This document shows, one piece after another, positions 1 to 9,476 of a DNA stretch of 64,000 nucleotides. Under the pieces are notes generated by a model. That model had not been told where the DNA came from and did not search any database. It saw nothing but the letters and a program-made list of their open reading frames with translations. Location: contig JAUIIR010000013.1 in NCBI GenBank assembly GCA_030431485.1, positions 1 through 64,000 on the forward strand, given 5' to 3'. Origin of the DNA: Alphaproteobacteria bacterium. GTDB lineage: Bacteria; Pseudomonadota; Alphaproteobacteria; Rhodobacterales; Rhodobacteraceae. The position numbers and the translations under genes are program-made. Each line of letters begins with the position of its first letter. Positions within the stretch are counted from its first letter, which is position 1.

Positions 1-152
1 CGATCACCACGCGTCGTTTCGATCCGCAGGATGCCCACGCGGGGCGTCTCGGGGAATTTGATTGCAAGGACTGTAAAGACGATCAACAAGCTCGCGATGA
101 CCATGAAGAAAATCGCGGTCGGCCATGTCCATGCCATCCATGAGAGATCCAT
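1..152 (-). CDS. glpU: GlpU-like DUF2160 membrane protein (partial)
   Basis: The first 50 codons are visible before the gene runs off the window edge. The protein starts MDLSWMAWTWPTAIFF, has one clear hydrophobic segment at about residues 11-32 and then a soluble stretch with KFPETPRVGILRIETTRGD. This matches the small DUF2160 membrane protein GlpU of rhizobial and roseobacter glycerol ABC operons. It follows glpQ on the same strand after a 64-base gap, so it is probably the next gene of the glpDSTPQUV operon. The substrate-binding protein glpV would lie beyond position 1. The role of GlpU in transport is not well defined; an accessory membrane subunit is the usual assumption. Confidence 0.85.
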   Translation of the reverse strand, partial: MDLSWMAWTWPTAIFFMVIASLLIVFTVLAIKFPETPRVGILRIETTRGD

Positions 153-216
153 CAAAGGGTCCTCCAGTTTGTATTGCGTCCGAGGATGACGTCGAGATGA
201 TCAATACGTGGTTTCA

Positions 217-1083
217 TCACACTCTCCCCAGGGCAAAGCCCTTGGCGATGTAGTTGCGGACGAAGTAGATCACCAAAGCGCCCGGCACGATGGTCAGGAT
301 GCCCGCCGCAGCCAGCACACCCCAGTCGATGCCCGAGGCACCCTGCGTACGGGTCATGATCGCGGCGATTGGCTTTGCGTCCACGGTGGTGAGCGTGCGC
401 GATAGCAGCAGTTCCACCCAAGAGAACATGAAGCAGAAGAACGCCGCCACACCGATGCCGCTGGAAATCAGGGGCATGAAGATGCGGGTGAAGAAATGGC
501 CAAAGCTGTAACCGTCCAGATAGGCGGTCTCGTCGATTTCTTTCGGCACGCCGCGCATGAAACCTTCGAGGATCCACACCGCCAGCGGCACGTTAAATAG
601 GCAATGCGCCAAGGCGACCGCGATATGCGTGTCAAAGAGACCAACCGACGAATACAGCTGGAAGAACGGCAGTGCAAAAACAGCGGGCGGTGCCATGCGG
701 TTGGTCAGCAGCCAAAAGAACAGGTGCTTGTCACCCATGAAGTGGTAGCGGCTGAAAGCGTAGGCAGCGGGCAAAGCCACGGCCAGAGAGATCGCCGTGT
801 TCATCACCACGTAAATGAGTGAGTTCACATAGCCCATGTACCAGCTCGGATCCGTCAGAATCGTGCGGTAATTGTCGAGCGTCAGTTCGCTCGGCCATAG
901 TGTAAAATCGTTAAGGATTTCCGTGTTGGTCTTCAGGCTCATGTTCAGCAGCCAATAGATCGGCAGCATCAGGAACAGCAGGTACAGCCCCATCACGATG
1001 GCCGACCCCTTGACCTTGACGCGCTTCTTGGTGCCGCCTGCAGTCAGATCACCGGGGATGCTGTTGGTGGTTGCGTCGGTCAT
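217..1083 (-). CDS. glpQ: Glycerol ABC transporter permease GlpQ
   Basis: Inner-membrane permease of the MalG/CUT1 type with about six transmembrane helices and the permease (EAA) loop at VPKEIDETAYLDGYSFGHFF. The frame is open to 1107, but the start MTDATTNS at 1083 is preferred: GGGAGGG lies seven bases upstream and the start falls just after the glpP stop at 1088. It pairs with GlpP to form the translocation channel and lies in the glycerol operon glpD-S-T-P-Q-U. Identity as glycerol rather than another polyol rests on the flanking glpD, glpR and the characteristic GlpS/GlpT pair. Confidence 0.9.
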   Translation of the reverse strand: MTDATTNSIPGDLTAGGTKKRVKVKGSAIVMGLYLLFLMLPIYWLLNMSLKTNTEILNDFTLWPSELTLDNYRTILTDPSWYMGYVNSLIYVVMNTAISLAVALPAAYAFSRYHFMGDKHLFFWLLTNRMAPPAVFALPFFQLYSSVGLFDTHIAVALAHCLFNVPLAVWILEGFMRGVPKEIDETAYLDGYSFGHFFTRIFMPLISSGIGVAAFFCFMFSWVELLLSRTLTTVDAKPIAAIMTRTQGASGIDWGVLAAAGILTIVPGALVIYFVRNYIAKGFALGRV

Positions 1084-1087
1084 CGCC

Positions 1088-1957
1088 TCAGCCCTCCCGC
1101 TTATCAAGGTTGGTCATTACCGTGTAGAACACCCACGAAATCAACAGGATCACGAGAAAATACATGATCGAGAACGCGGCCGCCGGTCCGAGGTCGAACT
1201 GACCCAGAGCCATCTTCACAAGGTCGATGGACAGCAGCGTGGTGGTGCTGCCGGGGCCACCGCCAGTAACGACGAACGGCTCGGTGTAAATCATAAAGCT
1301 GTCCATAAAGCGCAGCAGGATCGCGATCATCAATACGCCCATCATCTTGGGCAACTCGATGAAGCGGAACACTTTCCAGCGCGACGCCTGATCGATCTTG
1401 GCCGCCTGATAATAGGCATCTGGGATGGATTGCAAACCTGCATAGGCCAGCAGAGCCACAAGTGACGTCCAGTGCCACACATCCATCACGATGATCGTGA
1501 CCCATGCCGCAAAGGGATCGTTGGTGTAGTTGTAGTCGATGCCAAGTGCCGCAAGCGTGTGGCCCAGAAGGCCAATATCGACGCGACCGAAGATCTGCCA
1601 GATGGTGCCGACAACGTTCCAAGGGATCAGCAGCGGCAGGGACATCACGACAAGGCAGAAACTGGCCCAAAAGCCTTTTTTCGGCATGTTGAGCGCAACG
1701 AAGACACCCAGTGGGATCTGGATCAGCAGGATGATGCCCGAGAACATTAACTGCCGCCCGAGAGCACCCCACATGCGGTCATCGTTCAGCATTTCCTCGA
1801 ACCATTCGAGGCCTGCCCAGAAAAACTGGTTGTTCCCAAATGTGTCCTGAACCGAATAGTTGACCACGGTCATCAGCGGGATCACCGCCGAGAACGCAAC
1901 AAGGATCAAAACCGGCAGGACGAGGAACCATGCCTTTTGATTGACTGTCTTATCCAT
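1088..1957 (-). CDS. glpP: Glycerol ABC transporter permease GlpP
   Basis: MalF-type permease of 289 residues with six predicted membrane helices and an EAA-type loop (SIPDAYYQAAKIDQASRWKVF). The upstream-extended frame is rejected: the start MDKTVNQKAW at 1957 shares one base with the glpT stop (TAATG arrangement), which fits translational coupling. It forms the membrane part of the importer with GlpQ. Expression is probably from the glpD promoter as part of one minus-strand transcript. Confidence 0.9.
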   Translation of the reverse strand: MDKTVNQKAWFLVLPVLILVAFSAVIPLMTVVNYSVQDTFGNNQFFWAGLEWFEEMLNDDRMWGALGRQLMFSGIILLIQIPLGVFVALNMPKKGFWASFCLVVMSLPLLIPWNVVGTIWQIFGRVDIGLLGHTLAALGIDYNYTNDPFAAWVTIIVMDVWHWTSLVALLAYAGLQSIPDAYYQAAKIDQASRWKVFRFIELPKMMGVLMIAILLRFMDSFMIYTEPFVVTGGGPGSTTTLLSIDLVKMALGQFDLGPAAAFSIMYFLVILLISWVFYTVMTNLDKREG

Positions 1958-3054
1958 TACGCGGCCTCCCCTACGGATTGCGCCCCTTCGGGTGCCACGC
2001 GCCAATCGTTGACGTAAACATTCACACGCGCCGGATCGAAGCTGACGCGGTTCATGTCGGCACTGACATGATCGTCCTCACCAGCGATGATATTGATGTC
2101 ATGGCCTTCGAAATTCGCGCGGATGATCTTGTGGCGGCCCACATCCTCGATCCGTCGGACGGTAACCGGCAGGCCCTCGGTCTGGCTGAGCTTGGCGAAT
2201 TCCGGGCGGACCCCGATTTCGACCTTTCCGCTTGCAGCTTTGTAGCCACCTGCGAGCTGGATTGCCTGAGATCCGACCTGCGCGGTGGTGCCTTCGACCT
2301 GGGCCGGTAGCACGTTCATACCGGGCGAGCCGATGAAGTAGCCAACAAAGGTGTGCTCGGGCTGTTCGAACAGCTCTTCCGGCGTCCCAATCTGAACGAC
2401 GCGCCCGTCATACATAACCACCACCTTGTCGGCGAAGGTCAGCGCCTCAGTCTGGTCATGGGTCACGTAGATCATCGTGTGGCCAAAATCGTGGTGCAGC
2501 TTTTTCAGCTGCGTGCGCAGTTCCCACTTCATGTGCGGGTCAATCACGGTCAAAGGCTCATCGAACAACAGGGCGTTCACATCCTTGCGGACCATACCCC
2601 GCCCAAGCGAGATTTTCTGCTTGGCATCCGCCGTCAATCCGCGCGCCTTTTTCTTCAGCATCTCCTCCATGCCGATCATGCGGCCGATTTCCTGAACCCG
2701 CGCGGCGACATAGGCTTCGTCATGGCCGCGATTGCGCAGCGGGAAGGCCAGATTGTCCTGCACGGTCATGGTGTCGTAGACGACCGGAAACTGGAACACC
2801 TGCGCGATGTTGCGTTCGGCCGTAGGCGCGTGTGTCACATCCTGTCCATCGAACAGAATACGGCCCTGTGAAGGATGAAGAAGGCCGGATATAATATTGA
2901 GAAGCGTAGATTTTCCGCAGCCAGACGCCCCCAGAAGGGCATAGGCCGCACCATCAACCCAATCATGGTTCAACTCTTTGAGGGCGAAGTCGTCCTCGGT
3001 GGTGGGACTGGGCAGATAGGAATGCGCCAGGTTATCAAGTGTGATCTTTGCCAT
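1957..3054 (-). CDS. glpT: Glycerol ABC transporter ATP-binding protein GlpT
   Basis: ABC ATPase of 365 residues. The Walker A loop GASGCGKST is at residues 42-50, the Walker B segment reads ALLFDEP, and a TOBE-like domain fills the C-terminal third. The signature motif is not LSGGQ but LTADAKQ, and the D-loop reads TVIDP, so one of the two composite ATP sites of the GlpS/GlpT pair is probably degenerate. This looks like a property of the GlpT family rather than damage, since the frame is intact. Start MAKITLDN at 3054 lies 11 bases after the glpS stop. Not to be confused with the enterobacterial glycerol-3-phosphate antiporter of the same name. Confidence 0.9.
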   Translation of the reverse strand: MAKITLDNLAHSYLPSPTTEDDFALKELNHDWVDGAAYALLGASGCGKSTLLNIISGLLHPSQGRILFDGQDVTHAPTAERNIAQVFQFPVVYDTMTVQDNLAFPLRNRGHDEAYVAARVQEIGRMIGMEEMLKKKARGLTADAKQKISLGRGMVRKDVNALLFDEPLTVIDPHMKWELRTQLKKLHHDFGHTMIYVTHDQTEALTFADKVVVMYDGRVVQIGTPEELFEQPEHTFVGYFIGSPGMNVLPAQVEGTTAQVGSQAIQLAGGYKAASGKVEIGVRPEFAKLSQTEGLPVTVRRIEDVGRHKIIRANFEGHDINIIAGEDDHVSADMNRVSFDPARVNVYVNDWRVAPEGAQSVGEAA

Positions 3055-3065
3055 GGTCTGTTTCC

Positions 3066-4154
3066 TCAGGCCGCCAGCGCATAAGATGCGGGGGCAATCA
3101 TTTTGCCCTGTTCATCGAAGACATAGACATGTCGCGGGTCGAGCCAGACCGTGAGGTCATCGCCCAATGTCAGGTCATGCACGCCGTGGATCAGACCAAC
3201 CCAGCGTTCACCGTGATGGTCGAGATGCACAAAGGTTTCGGACCCAGTAAGCTCGGTCACCGTCAGTCGGGTCGTAAAGGCCATCGCATCCGCGGTGTGT
3301 TGTCCAATCTCAAGATGGTTCGGGCGGAAACCGGCCAGGTATTTGCCGTCTGGCAGGTCGGCCAAACGCCCCTTGGCTGTCGTGGACTGGTTGTTACCGA
3401 AGGTCAGTTGCGCACCGGATTTCGTGATCGGCAGGAAATTCATTGGCGGATCGCTGAACACCCGCGCCGTTGTCGCGTCGACCGGCTGGCGGTAGACCTC
3501 TGGTGTCGGACCAAACTGCGTGACCCGCCCTTCCCAGAGCGTCGCAGTGTTGCCCCCCAGAAGCAGCGCTTCTTCAGGTTCAGTGGTCGCGTAGACAAAG
3601 ATTGATCCGGACTCTTCGAAAATCTTGGGGATCTCGATACGCAGCTCCTCGCGTAGCTTGTAGTCAAGATTGGCGAGTGGCTCGTCCAGCAGCACAAGGC
3701 CCGCATTCTTGACCAGTGCCCGGGCAAGTGCGCAGCGCTGTTGTTGACCGCCGGACAGTTCCAGCGGTTTGCGATCAAGCATTGGCGTCAGTTTCATCAA
3801 TTCGGCGGTTTCGCGCACGCGGCGGTCGATTTCGGACCGGTCGACACCCATCAGCTTCATCGGCGAGGCGATGTTGTCATAGACGGACATCGAAGGGTAA
3901 TTGATAAACTGCTGATAGACCATTGCCACCTTGCGGTCCTGCACCCGCATCCCGGTGACGTCCTTGCCCTGCCAGATGATCTGACCAGTCGCGGGCACGT
4001 CCAACCCTGCCATCAGCCGCATCAGAGACGTTTTTCCCGACAGAGTCGGCCCCAAGAGCACGTTCATCGTGCCTTTTTCCAGCGTTAGATCGGTGGGGTA
4101 GATATGGGTCTGCCCCTCGACCACTTTGGACACGCCTTTCAGTTCGAGCGTCAT
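3066..4154 (-). CDS. glpS: Glycerol ABC transporter ATP-binding protein GlpS
   Basis: ABC ATPase of 362 residues with Walker A GPTLSGKT (residues 35-42), a canonical signature LSGGQQQR, Walker B LVLLDEP and a C-terminal TOBE-type domain. Two distinct ATPase genes side by side are the hallmark of the GlpSTPQV glycerol importer, in which GlpS and GlpT are expected to pair. The gene starts 10 bases after the glpD stop and belongs to the same minus-strand operon. Confidence 0.9.
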   Translation of the reverse strand: MTLELKGVSKVVEGQTHIYPTDLTLEKGTMNVLLGPTLSGKTSLMRLMAGLDVPATGQIIWQGKDVTGMRVQDRKVAMVYQQFINYPSMSVYDNIASPMKLMGVDRSEIDRRVRETAELMKLTPMLDRKPLELSGGQQQRCALARALVKNAGLVLLDEPLANLDYKLREELRIEIPKIFEESGSIFVYATTEPEEALLLGGNTATLWEGRVTQFGPTPEVYRQPVDATTARVFSDPPMNFLPITKSGAQLTFGNNQSTTAKGRLADLPDGKYLAGFRPNHLEIGQHTADAMAFTTRLTVTELTGSETFVHLDHHGERWVGLIHGVHDLTLGDDLTVWLDPRHVYVFDEQGKMIAPASYALAA

Positions 4155-4164
4155 GTCCGACCCC

Positions 4165-5760
4165 TTATTCTGCGGCCTTGGACAGGGTTTGGCGATGATC
4201 TTCCATCCAAATGTCCAAGTCCTTGATCTGTTCGGCGCTCAGTCGCAGACCAAGCTTGTTGCGGCGCCACACCACGTCTTCCGCAGTGTGGGCGTATTCA
4301 TGTGTTATCAACCAGTGCACTTCGGCCTCAGTCAGCGTTGCGCCGAAATTGCGACCTAGATCAGCGGACTCTTTCGCTGTGCCAAGGATCAAGCTGGCCT
4401 CTGTTCCGTAGGCGCGCACAAGCCGGCGCGCCCAGAACGCATCGAGAAACGGAAACGCGTCCTTCAGTTTCGCCACCTCAGCGTCAAACCCGCCTACCGG
4501 AAAATCGCCACCAGGCAATGCGACGCCTGCCGTCCACGCGCCTTTGACGTTCGGCAACTGCTCGGCGATTTTCTCCAGCGCGCTTTCCGCAAGACGGCGA
4601 TAAGTCGTGATCTTGCCACCGAAAATGTTCAGAACCGGTGCTCCGCCATTGGCATCAACCTTCAGCGTATAGTCGCGGGTCGCAGCTGTCGCGCTGCTGG
4701 CACCGTCATCGTAAAGCGGGCGGACGCCGGAATAGGTCCACACGACATCTTCGTCGGACAGGTCCTGCTTGAAGTATTGATTTGCAAAGTTCAGCAGGTA
4801 GGCTTGCTCTTCCGGGGTGCAGACCGGTTTATTCGACGGGTCGTCATGTTCGGCGTCGGTGGTGCCGATCAGGGTAAAATCCGTCTCATAAGGAATCGCG
4901 AAAATGATCCGTCCGTCGGTGCCTTGGAAGAAATAGCATTTGTCGTGATCATAAAGCTTTCGCGTCACAATATGCGAACCTCGGACAAGCCGAACGCCTT
5001 CGCGCGAGTTGAGCCGCACCTTGGTCTGAATGATGTCACCCACCCACGGGCCACCCGCGTTCACCAGCATTTTGGCGTGGTGGATATGTGTTTCGCCATT
5101 TTCGGTATTTTGCGTTTCGATCCGCCAATGATCGCCTTCGCGCGCCGCAGTCAGCACCTTTGTGCGCGGCAGGATTGTGGCCCCCTTCGCCTCGGCATCA
5201 CGGGCATTCAGAACGACAAGCCGCGAGTCTTCGATCCAGCAGTCTGAATATTCGTAGGCCTTGACGAAACGATCCTCCAAGGGCGCTCCTTCCGGCGCGT
5301 TCCTCAGCGACAGTGTTGCCGTACCGGGAAGAACCTTGCGGCCGCCAAGGTTATCATACAGAAACAGCCCCAGCCGGATCAGCCAGGCCGGGCGACGCCC
5401 CTTCATCCACGGCATGACAAAACTTAGCAGACGCGATGTCGGCGTATCGGATTCAAACCGCATATCTTCATGATAAGGCAGAACAAATCTCATTGGCCAA
5501 CTGATATGCGGCATCGCCCTCAGCAACACTTCCCGCTCGATAAGAGCTTCCCGCACCAGCCGAAATTCGAAGTATTCGAGATAGCGTAAACCGCCGTGAA
5601 AAAGCTTGGTCGACGCAGAAGATGTGGCGGACGCCAAATCGTTCATCTCCGCAAGCGTGACACTCAAGCCGCGGCCCGCCGCGTCTCGCGCGATGCCGCA
5701 GCCGTTGATGCCACCGCCAATGATGAACAGGTCTGTAGGTTCGACGGACTGGTTGATCAC
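4165..5760 (-). CDS. glpD: Glycerol-3-phosphate dehydrogenase GlpD
   Basis: FAD-dependent sn-glycerol-3-phosphate dehydrogenase, 531 residues, expected at the inner face of the membrane where it oxidises glycerol-3-phosphate to dihydroxyacetone phosphate and reduces quinone. The N-terminus has the FAD-binding GGGINGCGIARD motif (residues 15-26) and the family segment SATSSASTKLFHGGLRYLE (44-62). The start codon is GTG at 5758-5760 with GGGAGG about nine bases upstream. It heads the glycerol operon and is divergent from glpR, whose product probably represses it. No glycerol kinase gene is visible in the window. Confidence 0.95.
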   Translation of the reverse strand: MINQSVEPTDLFIIGGGINGCGIARDAAGRGLSVTLAEMNDLASATSSASTKLFHGGLRYLEYFEFRLVREALIEREVLLRAMPHISWPMRFVLPYHEDMRFESDTPTSRLLSFVMPWMKGRRPAWLIRLGLFLYDNLGGRKVLPGTATLSLRNAPEGAPLEDRFVKAYEYSDCWIEDSRLVVLNARDAEAKGATILPRTKVLTAAREGDHWRIETQNTENGETHIHHAKMLVNAGGPWVGDIIQTKVRLNSREGVRLVRGSHIVTRKLYDHDKCYFFQGTDGRIIFAIPYETDFTLIGTTDAEHDDPSNKPVCTPEEQAYLLNFANQYFKQDLSDEDVVWTYSGVRPLYDDGASSATAATRDYTLKVDANGGAPVLNIFGGKITTYRRLAESALEKIAEQLPNVKGAWTAGVALPGGDFPVGGFDAEVAKLKDAFPFLDAFWARRLVRAYGTEASLILGTAKESADLGRNFGATLTEAEVHWLITHEYAHTAEDVVWRRNKLGLRLSAEQIKDLDIWMEDHRQTLSKAAE

Positions 5761-5836
5761 CGCGCGCCACCTCCCAAGGCCACGTTATCCACCCGCACTG
5801 TATGCGAGGGGACACACTATTTCGCAAGGCGATTTT

Positions 5837-5883
5837 TTTCGTTTGTGTTCGCTTTTTACTATGCCCCTGAAAGTAAACGAAAT
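5837..5883. promoter_or_regulatory. Candidate GlpR operator region between glpD and glpR
   Basis: The 241-base divergent region holds repeated TTTCG(T/C)TTT-type half-sites: TTTCGTTTGTGTTCGCTTTT at 5837-5856, in direct-repeat layout, and the opposite orientation GAAAGTAAACGAAAT at 5869-5883. DeoR-type GlpR proteins often bind such repeated TTTCGnTT elements. The position between the two divergent genes fits control of the glp operon and autoregulation. A TTGACA hexamer follows at 5884, but I see no convincing -10 element. Confidence 0.5.
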
Positions 5884-6001
5884 TTGACATTAGTCTTTTG
5901 CGACCTAGGCCGCTTATGATCGAAAAACCGGCGCAGGCGAAAAGTGACGTTACGGAATCACGTATGCACCCTGCCACAAACTTGACAGGACCGACCCATC
6001 T

Positions 6002-6766
6002 ATGTCCCACGCCTTTCGCCACCGTGACATCCTCGAAATTGCGCGCAAAGAGGGCAAAGTTACGGTCGAAGGGTTGGCCCAGCATTTTGGCGTGACGCTT
6101 CAGACCATCCGCCGCGACCTATCCGATCTTGCAGACGAAGGGCGGCTGGAACGTGTACATGGCGGCGCGATGCTTCCGTCCAGTACCAGCAATATTGGCT
6201 ACGAACAGCGGCAAACGCTCAATGCCAAAGCCAAAGCTGCGATGGCCCGCGCCTGCGCCCAGCGCATTCCCAACAACATCTCCCTATTTCTGAACATCGG
6301 GACCAGTACGGAGGCGGTTGCGCGGGAATTGCGCAATCACCGAAATCTGCTTGTCGTGACGAACAACATGAACGTAGCGAATATTCTGGCCGAAACGCAG
6401 GAGTGCGAAGTGGTCGTAACTGGCGGCAACCTGAGGAGGGCTGATGGCGGGCTGGTCGGCAAGCTTGCGACCGAAACGATCCTGCAGTTCAAGTTCGATC
6501 TGGCGATAATTGGCTGCTCGGCGCTGGATCGCGATGGCGATCTTCTGGACTTTGATATTCAGGAAGTCAGTGTGAGCCAGGCCATCCTGCAACAGTCACG
6601 CAAGACATATCTGGTTGCAGATGCGTCCAAACTCAAACGCAATGCCCCTGCCCGTATCGCATCGCTGTCCGAGATCGACACGCTGTTCACCGATGCCGAA
6701 TTGCCAGGTGACCTGCCAGAAAAATGCGCGGGCTGGGATACCGAAGTAGTGGTTGCAAAGGCTTAG
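6002..6766 (+). CDS. glpR: DeoR-family glycerol regulator GlpR
   Basis: DeoR-type repressor of 254 residues. The winged helix-turn-helix occupies about residues 6-60 ([28 protein letters not shown]) and the DeoR C-terminal sensor domain follows, with the sugar-phosphate-binding features NIGTST and VVVTGG. By family, the ligand would be glycerol-3-phosphate or a related phosphate ester. It is divergent from glpD over an intergenic region with repeated half-sites. Its stop overlaps the cobQ stop by four bases on the opposite strand, so the two genes converge with no space for a separate terminator. Confidence 0.9.
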   Translation: MSHAFRHRDILEIARKEGKVTVEGLAQHFGVTLQTIRRDLSDLADEGRLERVHGGAMLPSSTSNIGYEQRQTLNAKAKAAMARACAQRIPNNISLFLNIGTSTEAVARELRNHRNLLVVTNNMNVANILAETQECEVVVTGGNLRRADGGLVGKLATETILQFKFDLAIIGCSALDRDGDLLDFDIQEVSVSQAILQQSRKTYLVADASKLKRNAPARIASLSEIDTLFTDAELPGDLPEKCAGWDTEVVVAKA

Positions 6767-8241
6767 GTGCGGATCGGGCGGGCTGCGGCCAGAAGACCGT
6801 CAATGTCGAGATGCGCCTCCATATGCGTCGCGAGTTCGTTCAGCGTCCGATCAACCGTCCGCGTGTAATCCGAACCGCCCGTCTCATGACCCATCTGATG
6901 CAGGAACGCTTGCCGGAACGTGCCATCGGCAAAAAGACCATGCAGGTATGTGCCCATGATCCGGCCATTGCCGGACATCGCCCCATCTGGCGCGTCTCCA
7001 ATTCGCGCGAAGGGGTGCCGACTGTCCGGACCGGTCGTCTGACCGATGTGAATTTCGTACCCGTCAAAGCCTTTGCCGGTCGGAAGGTGAACCGCATTCA
7101 CCCGCGAGAGTGTCTTTCGCGGGTGCATGAGCGTCACCACGTCAAGCAACCCAAGCCCCGGCGTTGAACCGGCCTCGCCCTCCAGCCCCTCAGGATCGTC
7201 AATACGGGTGCCAAGCATCTGAAATCCACCGCAGATACCCAAAAGCCGACCCCCACGCCTGAGATGCGCCCGAATGTCGATGTCCCACCCCTGCGCGCGC
7301 AGGAACACCAGATCGGCGCGGGTGGATTTTGTTCCCGGCAACACGATGAGGTCGGCATCCCCCGGTAGCGCCTGCCCCGGCGGCACCATTGTCAGGCGAA
7401 TGTTCGGCTCGGCCTTTAGCGGATCGAGGTCGTCGAAGTTGGCGATCCGTGACAGCATTGGACAGGCGACATGAAACCCCTGCCCGCCGCTGCTTTCAGA
7501 CAGTTCGACCGCATCTTCAGCGGGCAGAAGGTGTGCTGCGTCAAACCACGGCAGCACGCCATATCCGGGCCAGCCGGTATGGTCTTCGATGGCGCGGTAG
7601 CCGTCGTCAAAAAGCGCAACATCCCCCCGGAATTTATTGACCAGAAAGCCTGCGACCTGTGCCACATCCTCGTCCGTCATGACCGCTCGGGTGCCGACAA
7701 TCTGCGCAATCACCCCACCCCTGTCGATATCTCCGGCCAGGATCACCGGCACGCCCGCCTCACAAGCGAACCCCATATTGGCAATGTCGCCCCGTCTCAG
7801 ATTGACCTCGGCAGGGCTGCCGGCCCCTTCGACAAGGATCAGGTCAGCGGTCTGGCCCAGCGTGTGAAAACTGTCGAGCACAACATCCATCAAAGCGCCA
7901 CGGTCCTCGCGAAAGCGCCGCGCCTCCAGCCAGCCGCGCACCTGTCCCTGAACCACAACCTGAGAGCCTTTGTCGCTTTCGGGTTTGAGTAGCACCGGGT
8001 TCATGTGGACCGACAGCTCCCGCCCACAGGCAATGGCCTGCAACGCCTGCGCGCGACCGATCTCTCCTCCATCGGACGTCACGTCTGCATTGTTCGACAT
8101 ATTCTGCGGTTTGAACGGCGCGACACTGAGACCACGCAGATGCGCTGCGCGGCACAGCCCCGCCACCAGCATCGACTTGCCGACATTTGACCCAGTTCCC
8201 TGGATCATCAGCGCCCGGGGCGCGGTCTTATGGGATGTCAA
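6763..8241 (-). CDS. cobQ: Cobyric acid synthase CobQ
   Basis: Glutamine-dependent amidotransferase of 492 residues that amidates four side-chain carboxylates of adenosylcobyrinate a,c-diamide in cobalamin synthesis. The N-terminal dethiobiotin-synthetase-like domain has the nucleotide loop GTGSNVGKS (residues 15-23) and [10 protein letters not shown]; the C-terminal glutaminase domain has the nucleophile Cys337 in [10 protein letters not shown] and His434 in GTYLHGLF. The start is TTG at 8241, supported by GAGG seven bases upstream; no ATG closer to the loop fits as well. No other cobalamin gene and no cobalamin riboswitch is visible around it. Confidence 0.95.
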   Translation of the reverse strand: MTSHKTAPRALMIQGTGSNVGKSMLVAGLCRAAHLRGLSVAPFKPQNMSNNADVTSDGGEIGRAQALQAIACGRELSVHMNPVLLKPESDKGSQVVVQGQVRGWLEARRFREDRGALMDVVLDSFHTLGQTADLILVEGAGSPAEVNLRRGDIANMGFACEAGVPVILAGDIDRGGVIAQIVGTRAVMTDEDVAQVAGFLVNKFRGDVALFDDGYRAIEDHTGWPGYGVLPWFDAAHLLPAEDAVELSESSGGQGFHVACPMLSRIANFDDLDPLKAEPNIRLTMVPPGQALPGDADLIVLPGTKSTRADLVFLRAQGWDIDIRAHLRRGGRLLGICGGFQMLGTRIDDPEGLEGEAGSTPGLGLLDVVTLMHPRKTLSRVNAVHLPTGKGFDGYEIHIGQTTGPDSRHPFARIGDAPDGAMSGNGRIMGTYLHGLFADGTFRQAFLHQMGHETGGSDYTRTVDRTLNELATHMEAHLDIDGLLAAARPIRT

Positions 8242-8310
8242 AGCTGTGGCCTCATAGCGTCGGTTTCACGCCGGGGTACTGCGTTGAACGAAACTTGTCG
8301 ATGGGCCCGC

Positions 8311-9372
8311 TCAGACACTCAGGTCCCGCAAGGAACCGCGCATCCGAACCGTGCTCTGCAGTTCGACGGATGCCCCTGAATTGCGCTTCTCCACGATGTC
8401 GATCAACGCCTCAGCCGCGCGGCGTCCCATCTCGCGATGCGGGACATGTACCGTTGTAATCTGAGGCTCGACGATCCGCGCCAGTTCAATGTCATCAAAC
8501 CCTGTGATTGACACATCTTGCGGCACCGACAACCCTAGCTCGCGCGCGCCCCGTAACGCCCCCACAGCCAGCACGTCGTTGCCGCACATCACGACCGATG
8601 GCGCCATGTCCCTTTGCATCAACGTTTGGAAGGCAATTGCCCCGTTTTCGATTTCATAGGGTGTCTCGATCACCGGTACCGCGTCGGGATCAAGCCCGTT
8701 TTCACCAAGCGCATCCCGCAGCCCCGCAAGACGGGCAGCGGCGCGGTCATTGCCCTCGGTAATACCGGAAATCATAGCAATGCTCCGGTGGCCGAAGTCG
8801 ATCACCTTCTGCGCAAGCGCCCGCATTGAAGCCCTGTTGTCAAATCCCACCGTCGGCTGGTCGCAGTCCGGCAGATAGACCCAGGCCGACAGCACCGGAA
8901 TGGAGCGCGCTCGGAGGTATGCGTAAACCGCCGGGTCTCGGTCATGTCCGATCAGCAGCAAGCCATCGGCCCCCCGCGCAACCAGCGACCGGATCTGTTC
9001 TTCCTCGATCTTCGGCTGATAGGCTGAACTGGCGACAAGCAATGTGTAGCCCCGCGCGTGCAGCGCTTCCTGAAACGCCTGCAATCCTCGGGCAAAGATC
9101 GCGTTTTCCATCGTCGGGATGATCGCGCCAATCGTAAACGTCCGTTTGGCCGCCATGACGCGAGCACCAAAATTCGGTGTGTATCCAAGCTGTTCGACCG
9201 CGGCCATGACGCGTTTGCGGGTGTGTTCGACCACCCGCTCAGGCGAATTCAGACAGCGCGACACCGTCGCCGTCGACACGCCTGCGCTGCGTGCAACATC
9301 GTCCAATGTGGGTACGCTCGGCAAATTCGGGATCCAGTTTTCAACACGGGCATGCGGCCCAGACGGAAGCAT
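8311..9372 (-). CDS. LacI-family regulator of the DHPS operon
   Basis: LacI/GalR-type repressor of 353 residues: helix-turn-helix at about residues 21-40 (PTLDDVARSAGVSTATVSRCLN), hinge helix near 66-76, then a periplasmic-binding-protein-like effector domain ending in the usual TTVHVPHREMGRRAAEAL segment. It is divergent from the sulfonate operon starting at 9477, and two near-identical palindromes lie between them, so it most likely represses that operon and itself. The first 18 residues before the HTH are longer than usual, but no better start codon is visible. The inducer is unknown; DHPS or a derivative is an inference from context. Confidence 0.88.
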   Translation of the reverse strand: MLPSGPHARVENWIPNLPSVPTLDDVARSAGVSTATVSRCLNSPERVVEHTRKRVMAAVEQLGYTPNFGARVMAAKRTFTIGAIIPTMENAIFARGLQAFQEALHARGYTLLVASSAYQPKIEEEQIRSLVARGADGLLLIGHDRDPAVYAYLRARSIPVLSAWVYLPDCDQPTVGFDNRASMRALAQKVIDFGHRSIAMISGITEGNDRAAARLAGLRDALGENGLDPDAVPVIETPYEIENGAIAFQTLMQRDMAPSVVMCGNDVLAVGALRGARELGLSVPQDVSITGFDDIELARIVEPQITTVHVPHREMGRRAAEALIDIVEKRNSGASVELQSTVRMRGSLRDLSV

Positions 9373-9403
9373 ATCTCACATCATCGAATACGACAAAACC
9401 AAA

Positions 9404-9440
9404 TGTAAGCGCTTGCAAGATTCAAATGTAAGCGCTTACA
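9404..9440. promoter_or_regulatory. Twin LacI-type operators
   Basis: Two 14-base palindromes lie between the divergent regulator and operon: TGTAAGCGCTTGCA at 9404-9417, with one mismatch in symmetry, and TGTAAGCGCTTACA at 9427-9440, which is perfect. Both are preceded by AAA and their centres are 23 bases apart, about two helical turns. The central CG is typical for LacI-family binding sites. Cooperative repression of the hps operon and autoregulation are likely. Confidence 0.85.
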
Positions 9441-9476
9441 CTGCGGTCAGAATCAATCCGATATCCGGAGTTCAGA

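Noticed and set aside
8242-8310. Cobalamin riboswitch upstream of cobQ
   Set aside because: Only 69 bases separate cobQ from the next gene; no B12-box-like element is visible and there is no room for the fold.
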